Origin: an uncultured Clostridia bacterium
GTDB lineage: Bacteria > Bacillota > Clostridia > Christensenellales > Aristaeellaceae
Direction of reading: 5' to 3'
Length of the DNA stretch: 11,299 nucleotides
Assembly: GCA_934643535.1 (NCBI GenBank)
Contig: CAKUCE010000079.1
Span: 1 to 11,299, forward strand
Shown one piece after another: positions 7,649 to 11,299 of the stretch (its first letter is position 1; the number at the start of each line of letters is the position of its first letter). The notes beneath the pieces are model-generated. The model did no database searches, was not told where the DNA came from, and saw only the letters and a list, made by a program, of their open reading frames with translations. The position numbers and the translations under genes were made by a program.

Positions 7649-8349
7649 ACGGTCATCCCCTTCCATACAAGCTCTGCGGCGAGAAACGCCGCCAGCAGCA
7701 GAAGGGCCAGCCCATCCGCCGCCCGCATTCGAATTTTCACAAGGCAGGTGCGGGGCTTCGGGTTTTCGATGCCGCGGGTCACGGAGGCGATGGACAGCTC
7801 GTCCGCCGCTTTGCTGGCAGCTGTCAAAAGCGGCACGTAGATGCAGTTTACGGTCATAGCCGGGGCCTTCAGAAAGCCGGCCAGCGTCGGCGACACGTCC
7901 CGCAGCCGCATGGCGTCCTTGATAAAATGCCAGTCCTCCCGAATCGTCGGCAGGTAGCGAAGCATGACGGCGATGGGAATGGTCAGCTTTTTCGGGACGC
8001 GCAGCCGCGCCATGGCGGAGAGGAACTCGCCCACCCGGGTGGTGGCGATCACAAGCCCCGCCAGCATCCCGCAGGCATAGACCTTATGCACCAGCCCGAG
8101 AAAGGCCACGAACATCGTCCGCCATGCGCCGGTTATCCTCCCCATGCACCAGACGGTGAACGCGCAGATCAGCGCATAGACGAGCAGGCCCCGCAGCGCA
8201 TACCGCCCTTTTCCGCCGAGCGCGGAAAGCAGGCCGATGAGCGCCGCCAGCGCAAACTGAAAGGTCAGGTTCGGCGCAGACATGGCGCAGAGGACGCAAA
8301 GCAGAAGGAGGAACAGTTTTGTCCGGGGGTCAAGGTGCAGCGCCTTCAT
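7645..8349 (-). CDS. ecfT: ECF transporter transmembrane component EcfT
   Basis: The 234-residue membrane protein starts MKALHLDPRTKLFLLLLCVL, a typical EcfT/CbiQ opening, and has several hydrophobic helices: about 10-25, 28-45, 50-70, 90-110 and a C-terminal one near 210-230. The cytoplasmic coupling stretch contains IASVTRGIENPKPRT, corresponding to the short Ala-Arg-Gly-type motif with which EcfT helices grip the ATPase grooves. It would join the S component to the fused ATPase. The ATG overlaps the upstream S-component stop as ATGA, and its own stop overlaps the next start the same way. The paralog could be called CbiQ-like, but no cobalt genes are nearby. Confidence 0.9.
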   Translation of the reverse strand: MKALHLDPRTKLFLLLLCVLCAMSAPNLTFQFALAALIGLLSALGGKGRYALRGLLVYALICAFTVWCMGRITGAWRTMFVAFLGLVHKVYACGMLAGLVIATTRVGEFLSAMARLRVPKKLTIPIAVMLRYLPTIREDWHFIKDAMRLRDVSPTLAGFLKAPAMTVNCIYVPLLTAASKAADELSIASVTRGIENPKPRTCLVKIRMRAADGLALLLLAAFLAAELVWKGMTV

Positions 8350-8948
8350 TGGGTGATACCGGCTTTTTCAAACTGTTTTTTCAGCATTTTGCAGCCGATG
8401 AACGCGCTGACGGCAGCGGCGAGGATGGTTCCCGCCAGCATGACAACCATGATCCATACAGTTCCCGTGGAGCGCATGGCGTCAATGTAGGACTGCTCTG
8501 TGCCGTTTCCGAGCATGGTTCTGGCCCAGCCGTCCGGGTCGGCAAAGAAAACAAGGTAGGAAGCGGTGCCGCCCAGAGAGAGCAGAATATAGGAAAGTGA
8601 ATTGAGCTTCCTGCTCCGATAGCTTCCGATTCCGGCGGCAAGGTCAGCCGCGATCCCCATGACGAGATACCCCAAAGCCATGGCCCAGTGCATGCCGGTG
8701 ACGAACCAGACGATACAAAGAAGCGCGCCGAGAATGGCCGCCGCCCAACGCTTCTGCACCCTGGCAAGCATCAGCAGGTACACCGGTCCGCAGAGAAGGG
8801 CGCTGCCCACCGGCATATAAAAGGTCAGCACCGGATTCGGCGCGAAGAAAATGCCGCCCACCAGAGCGAACACCAGAAAGAGGGCTGAAAAAATACCGAC
8901 TGTGACCAGATCCTTCACGGTCAGGCTTTTTGAGTTGATGGTCTGCAT
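8346..8948 (-). CDS. ECF S component, MptD/Trep_Strep type
   Basis: The 200-residue hydrophobic protein has about six membrane helices, including VTVGIFSALFLVFALVGGIFF near the N-terminus, and the PNPVLTFYMPVGSALLCGPVY and GMHWAMALGYLVMG segments that I associate with the Trep_Strep (MptD) family of putative substrate-binding ECF subunits. Its substrate is not established by sequence; related ECF loci in streptococci and lactobacilli have been linked to heme. I choose ATG 8948: AAGGAG lies 8 bases upstream, while the in-frame TTG at 8954 is only 2 bases from it. It is first in the five-gene operon and faces the AraC gene across a shared promoter region. Confidence 0.85.
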   Translation of the reverse strand: MQTINSKSLTVKDLVTVGIFSALFLVFALVGGIFFAPNPVLTFYMPVGSALLCGPVYLLMLARVQKRWAAAILGALLCIVWFVTGMHWAMALGYLVMGIAADLAAGIGSYRSRKLNSLSYILLSLGGTASYLVFFADPDGWARTMLGNGTEQSYIDAMRSTGTVWIMVVMLAGTILAAAVSAFIGCKMLKKQFEKAGITQ

Positions 8949-8970
8949 GATCAAATCTCCTTTGCATGAC

Positions 8971-8995
8971 GGACGGTTTGACTTTTAAACCGTCC
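8971..8995. promoter_or_regulatory. Perfect 9-bp inverted repeat, candidate operator
   Basis: GGACGGTTT (8971-8979) and AAACCGTCC (8987-8995) form a perfect inverted repeat with a 7-base spacer. It covers the -35 element and part of the spacer of the regulator promoter (8978-9006) and includes the predicted start point of the transporter operon near 8992. A repressor bound here would block both. As RNA, most of it would fold in the transporter leader only if transcription starts further upstream. There is no long T tract, so a terminator is unlikely. Confidence 0.6.
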
Positions 8996-9006
8996 TTTGT
9001 TATAAT
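8978..9006 (+). promoter_or_regulatory. Sigma-A promoter of the AraC-family regulator
   Basis: TTGACT (8978-8983) and a perfect TATAAT (9001-9006) are separated by exactly 17 bases, close to ideal. Transcription would start near 9013, giving a leader of about 110 bases before the regulator ATG. Its strength suggests the regulator needs repression, consistent with the inverted repeat and the iron-box-like element that overlap it. Confidence 0.8.
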
Positions 9007-9028
9007 TCGATTAGTGTGCGCTAACCAA
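8999..9028 (-). promoter_or_regulatory. Candidate promoter of the ECF/ABC operon
   Basis: On the minus strand TATAAC (9004-8999) serves as a good -10, shared back to back with the TATAAT of the opposite promoter. The best -35 is TTGGTT (9028-9023), 18 bases away, matching the consensus only in its first half. Transcription would start near 8992 with a 44-base leader. A weak -35 fits a promoter that needs an activator, as expected beside an AraC gene. Confidence 0.5.
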
Positions 9029-9029
9029 A
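9011..9029. promoter_or_regulatory. DtxR/IdeR-like iron-box candidate
   Basis: TTAGTGTGCGCTAACCAAA matches the known DtxR-type consensus TTAGGTTAGCCTAACCTAA at 13 of 19 positions, including both outer TTAG and CTAACC blocks; the centre differs. It covers the start point of the regulator gene and the -35 of the transporter operon, where a metal-loaded repressor could shut off both. No DtxR-family gene is in the window, so the assignment rests on similarity by eye. Confidence 0.4.
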
Positions 9030-9080
9030 AGGAAAGGTATCACACTGCGGTCATTCTGGCAATAGCTGGCGGCGTTTTCC

Positions 9081-9119
9081 GTCTGATCGTTGCAAAGAAT
9101 GGTCTGTTCGTTGCAAGGA
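9081..9119. promoter_or_regulatory. 18-bp direct repeat, 21-bp period, candidate AraC binding site
   Basis: GTCTGATCGTTGCAAAGA (9081-9098) and GTCTGTTCGTTGCAAGGA (9102-9119) agree at 16 of 18 bases. The 21-bp period equals two helical turns, so both copies face the same side, as in AraC-family operators. The pair lies in the regulator leader, about 90-125 bases upstream of the predicted transporter start point, a plausible activator position. The second copy contains the regulator's ribosome binding site, so binding could also be autoregulatory. Confidence 0.6.
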
Positions 9120-9124
9120 GGACT

Positions 9125-10117
9125 ATGAAGAGCGATATTGTAACCGATTATTACCGTCCGCTTCTGGAGCAGAACCACTTTCTTCCCATCTCCTGCCCGG
9201 ACGCCTTCAGCCCGGCGGGACAGTGCTGGGAAATTTCTTCCGCAGTCGGCGGCGGCTACTATTGGGTCTATGCGAAGCAGGACCTGTTCGATATAAAGAT
9301 CCACGACTTTTTCTTTCATGAAGATCAATGTCTGGATATGGCGATCCCGGAGTGCATCAGCATCCAGCGCTATGACTCCATCTCCGGCGAGGAGCTGAAC
9401 CCCTATCGACGGCTGTCGGCAGGAGACATTCAGACCATCGTGGGAGGAAAGCAGCGATACCGCGCGCTGATTCATAAACGCATCCCCATCCACTCCGTGG
9501 GCGTTGAAATTCTTCCGAACTATTATGATGATTTTCTGAAAAAGCAGTATCCGGATCTATATTTCGATCTTCCCTCCGCTTTTCAGAGCGTGGATCAGGC
9601 GACGGATTTTCCCGCCATGTCCAGGCTGCTGTTTGAAATTGAAAACTATCGGGGCGAGGGAGCGGCGGCGGCTCTCTTCTACGAGGCCAAGGTCACGGAA
9701 GCCATCGCTCTGGTCGTAGACGCGTGGAAACGGCAGAGTCAGAAACAGGAGCGCCCCCTGTCGGCGGAGGATGCGGAGCGGCTGCAAAACGTGGTCAGCT
9801 ACATTGCCGATCACTATGCCTTCGATATTCCGCTGGAACGCCTTGCGAGCATTGCCTGCATGAGCGAAACCAAGCTGAAGAGCTGTTTCCAGCGGCGGTT
9901 CGGGTGCAGCGTCACGCAGTACATTCAGGGGCGGAGAATGAGCCAGGCGGAGCATCTGCTCATCAATACGGACTTCACCATGGGACAGATCGCCCAAATG
10001 ATCGGCTACACCACATCCAGCCGTTTTGCGGAGCTGTTCAAAAAAAGCACGGGTATTCTGCCGATCGAATATCGGAAGATCGCGCGGAAGGACCGGCAGC
10101 GGCAGGGCAGGACGTAA
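9125..10117 (+). CDS. AraC-family transcriptional regulator
   Basis: The 330-residue protein has a long N-terminal sensing region and a C-terminal AraC DNA-binding domain of about residues 220-320. The first helix-turn-helix lies in IPLERLASIACMSETKLKSCFQ..., with SVTQYIQGRRMSQAEHLL between, and the second in TMGQIAQMIGYTTSSRFAELFKKSTGILPIEYR, a textbook AraC end. The overall build resembles PchR/YbtA-type regulators that respond to a siderophore, but the ligand here is unknown. I choose ATG 9125, which follows AAGGAGG directly (3-base gap); an upstream ATG at 8966 lies before the predicted transcription start near 9013 and its extra 53 residues have no recognisable domain. It is divergent from the transporter operon, which it probably activates. 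Confidence 0.9.
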   Translation: MKSDIVTDYYRPLLEQNHFLPISCPDAFSPAGQCWEISSAVGGGYYWVYAKQDLFDIKIHDFFFHEDQCLDMAIPECISIQRYDSISGEELNPYRRLSAGDIQTIVGGKQRYRALIHKRIPIHSVGVEILPNYYDDFLKKQYPDLYFDLPSAFQSVDQATDFPAMSRLLFEIENYRGEGAAAALFYEAKVTEAIALVVDAWKRQSQKQERPLSAEDAERLQNVVSYIADHYAFDIPLERLASIACMSETKLKSCFQRRFGCSVTQYIQGRRMSQAEHLLINTDFTMGQIAQMIGYTTSSRFAELFKKSTGILPIEYRKIARKDRQRQGRT

Positions 10118-10148
10118 AAACAATCTTTCATAAAAAGGAGACTTGACG

Positions 10149-11075
10149 ATGAAAATTCTGGTATTCGGCGCAGGCGTACTTGGCTGCAACCTGGCAAGGA
10201 ATCTGTTCCGCGCCGGAAAAGAGGTCACGCTGCTTGCACGGGGAAACTGGGCGGAGGAGCTTCAAAAGAACGGCCTGCGGATCAAGGACAAGTTTTCCCC
10301 CCGCGTGTCGGTCAGCCGCATCCCCATCGTGACCGAGCTTGGGCCGGACGACCGGTACGACGTGATCTTTGCCGTCCTGCGCTATACGCAGATCGGCTCG
10401 ATCCTGGATGCGCTGCGGGCGAACCGGACGAAAAACATCGTCTTCGTGGGCAACAACGTGCGCGCGAGGGCGCTTGCCGCCTCGCTTCCGGGAAAAAACG
10501 TACTCTTCGCCTTTGCGTCCTCCGCAGGCCATCGGGAGCGCGGCCGGGTAGCGTCCATTGATCTGAAAAAGATCACCATTGGCCAGCTGCCGGACGCTCC
10601 CTCCAACGAGCGGCTGATCGGGCAGATCTTCGAGGGCACCAAATACAAAGTGGCCTATGAACCGAACATGGAGGATTACCTTCTTTGCCACGCGGCGTTT
10701 GTGCTGCCTGCGGCCTTCGCGTGCTACAAAACGGACGGCGACCTGAAAAAGCTCAAGGGGAACACAGCGTACCTGAGCCGGATGATCGACGCCAATCGAG
10801 AAGGCTACCGCGCCTTAAAGAATGCCGGGCATGAAATCCTCCAGAAAGACGACAAGGACTTCGAAGGCGAAGCGTACCGCAAGACCTGTCTGCGCTTCTT
10901 CAAGCTCATATGCGCAACGAGCCTCGGAAAAATCTGCGTCTCCGATCACGCCATGAACGCGGTCGATGAAATAAGCGCCCTGAATCGGGATCTGAAGCAA
11001 TTCTTCAATGAAACCGGCGCGGAATATCCGGTCTGGCAGGAGCTTGAAAAAGAAGCCGGAGGGTACTTGAAATAA
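10149..11075 (+). CDS. PanE/ApbA-like NAD(P)-binding oxidoreductase
   Basis: The 308-residue protein begins MKILVFGAGVLGCNLA with a Rossmann GAGVLG (residues 7-12) and continues like ketopantoate reductases, with GNN at 101-103 and a C-terminal DHAMNAVDEISALNRDL (E274). Ketopantoate reductases make pantoate for coenzyme A using NADPH. However, the catalytic lysine of E. coli PanE (K176) appears as leucine at position 178 in a by-eye alignment anchored on P187, so this is probably a divergent family member with another substrate. I choose ATG 10149, 8 bases after AAGGAG; a TTG six bases upstream is only 2 bases from it. It starts 31 bases after the regulator gene, so the two are likely co-transcribed, and a terminator follows. 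Confidence 0.85.
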   Translation: MKILVFGAGVLGCNLARNLFRAGKEVTLLARGNWAEELQKNGLRIKDKFSPRVSVSRIPIVTELGPDDRYDVIFAVLRYTQIGSILDALRANRTKNIVFVGNNVRARALAASLPGKNVLFAFASSAGHRERGRVASIDLKKITIGQLPDAPSNERLIGQIFEGTKYKVAYEPNMEDYLLCHAAFVLPAAFACYKTDGDLKKLKGNTAYLSRMIDANREGYRALKNAGHEILQKDDKDFEGEAYRKTCLRFFKLICATSLGKICVSDHAMNAVDEISALNRDLKQFFNETGAEYPVWQELEKEAGGYLK

Positions 11076-11103
11076 GGGAAAAGGCAGACGAGCCACCTAT
11101 CTC

Positions 11104-11139
11104 AGCCCGTTGACAGCCTCCGTCAACGGGCTGTTTTTT
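11104..11139 (+). terminator. Rho-independent terminator after the regulator/oxidoreductase operon
   Basis: AGCCCGTTGAC (11104-11114) pairs perfectly with GTCAACGGGCT (11122-11132) around a 7-base loop, followed by G and six T (11134-11139). It lies 28 bases after the stop codon of the oxidoreductase gene and ends that transcript before the tRNA promoter. Confidence 0.95.
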
Positions 11140-11212
11140 CGTCATTGCCAAATGCTCTCCTCAGAGTCCGTCTTCCCTTCCAAAATTCTCCAAAAAAATT
11201 TTGAATTAGGTC

Positions 11213-11241
11213 TTTACAAACAGGAGGAAACGTGATAATAT
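11213..11241 (+). promoter_or_regulatory. Promoter of the tRNA-Ala gene
   Basis: TTTACA (11213-11218) and TAATAT (11236-11241) are 17 bases apart; the overlapping GATAAT (11234-11239) is closer to the -10 consensus but gives only 15. Transcription would start near 11248, about 10 bases before the tRNA. An A/T-rich tract just upstream (11181-11205) could act as an UP element, as is common for stable RNA genes. Confidence 0.6.
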
Positions 11242-11257
11242 ATTCAACGTTGAGTGC

Positions 11258-11299
11258 GGGGCATTAGCGCAGTTGGTAGCGCACAACACTGGCAGTGTT
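11258..11299 (+). tRNA. tRNA-Ala (anticodon GGC), 3' part missing
   Basis: The 5' acceptor strand GGGGCAT (11258-11264) is followed by TA, a D-arm stem GCGC...GCGC (11267-11270 with 11279-11282) enclosing AGTTGGTA, then the anticodon stem CAACA and the loop CTGGCAG (11289-11295). The anticodon is GGC (11291-11293), reading GCC/GCU alanine codons. The window ends inside the 3' half of the anticodon stem, so the variable loop, T arm and acceptor 3' strand, including the alanine identity G3:U70 pair, cannot be checked. It may be the first of a tRNA cluster. Confidence 0.9.

Noticed and set aside
7649..7666. ATG 7666 as the EcfA start
   Set aside because: It adds six residues before the conserved domain start; ATG 7648 has a better ribosome binding site and the ATGA overlap.
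6113..7840. Long plus-strand open frame of 575 codons
   Set aside because: It lies antisense to the fused ECF ATPase, which has two full sets of ABC motifs.
8971..8998. Inverted repeat as a terminator
   Set aside because: Only three T follow it on the plus strand and no gene ends just before it; overlap with two promoters fits an operator better.
8966..9124. N-terminal extension of the AraC regulator from an upstream ATG
   Set aside because: The ATG lies upstream of the predicted transcription start near 9013 and lacks a ribosome binding site, while ATG 9125 has AAGGAGG.
8949..9124. Riboswitch upstream of the ECF genes
   Set aside because: The predicted transporter leader is only about 44 bases, too short for a known cobalamin, thiamine or similar riboswitch, and no conserved box is visible.

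Overview
The window looks like chromosomal DNA of a GC-rich, low-sporadic-codon-bias Firmicute of the class Clostridia. The evidence is a darA-holB-ricT block (known from Bacillus and Clostridia), strong AGGAGG-type ribosome binding sites, sigma-A promoters, use of TTG and GTG starts, and an ECF-type transporter locus of a kind common in gut Clostridia. I cannot name the genus. No phage, insertion sequence, CRISPR or rRNA is visible.

Left part (1-1914, minus strand): a housekeeping operon with its own promoter (TTGCGC-17-TATACT). It encodes the cyclic-di-AMP receptor DarA, the clamp-loader delta-prime subunit HolB, and the start of the Y-complex protein RicT (cut by the window edge). Next to it lies a 170-base non-coding stretch rich in hairpins (1920-2089), then a small gene of unknown function (2090-2590) whose protein appears to be an internal duplication.

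Middle part (2636-9124): a tightly packed minus-strand operon of five genes whose ends overlap by 4 to 8 bases and which ends at a strong terminator. In order of transcription it encodes an ECF S component (MptD/Trep_Strep type), an EcfT coupling protein, a fused double ATPase (EcfA), and two ABC proteins each carrying a membrane domain fused to an ATPase. The last two look like a heterodimer of the exporter fold. Divergently transcribed is an AraC-family regulator (9125-10117), followed closely by a PanE-like NAD(P)-binding oxidoreductase (10149-11075) and a terminator.

The 176-base divergent promoter region is the most informative stretch. It holds back-to-back promoters sharing one -10 region, a perfect 9-bp inverted repeat overlapping them, a 19-bp element resembling the DtxR/IdeR iron box, and an 18-bp direct repeat with a 21-bp period that looks like an AraC-type binding site. 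Together with an AraC regulator beside an ABC pair (the YbtA/YbtPQ arrangement of yersiniabactin systems), this suggests an iron-, heme- or metallophore-uptake locus. The substrate is inference, not proven by the sequence.

Right edge (11213-11299): a promoter and the first part of a tRNA-Ala (anticodon GGC), cut by the window end.
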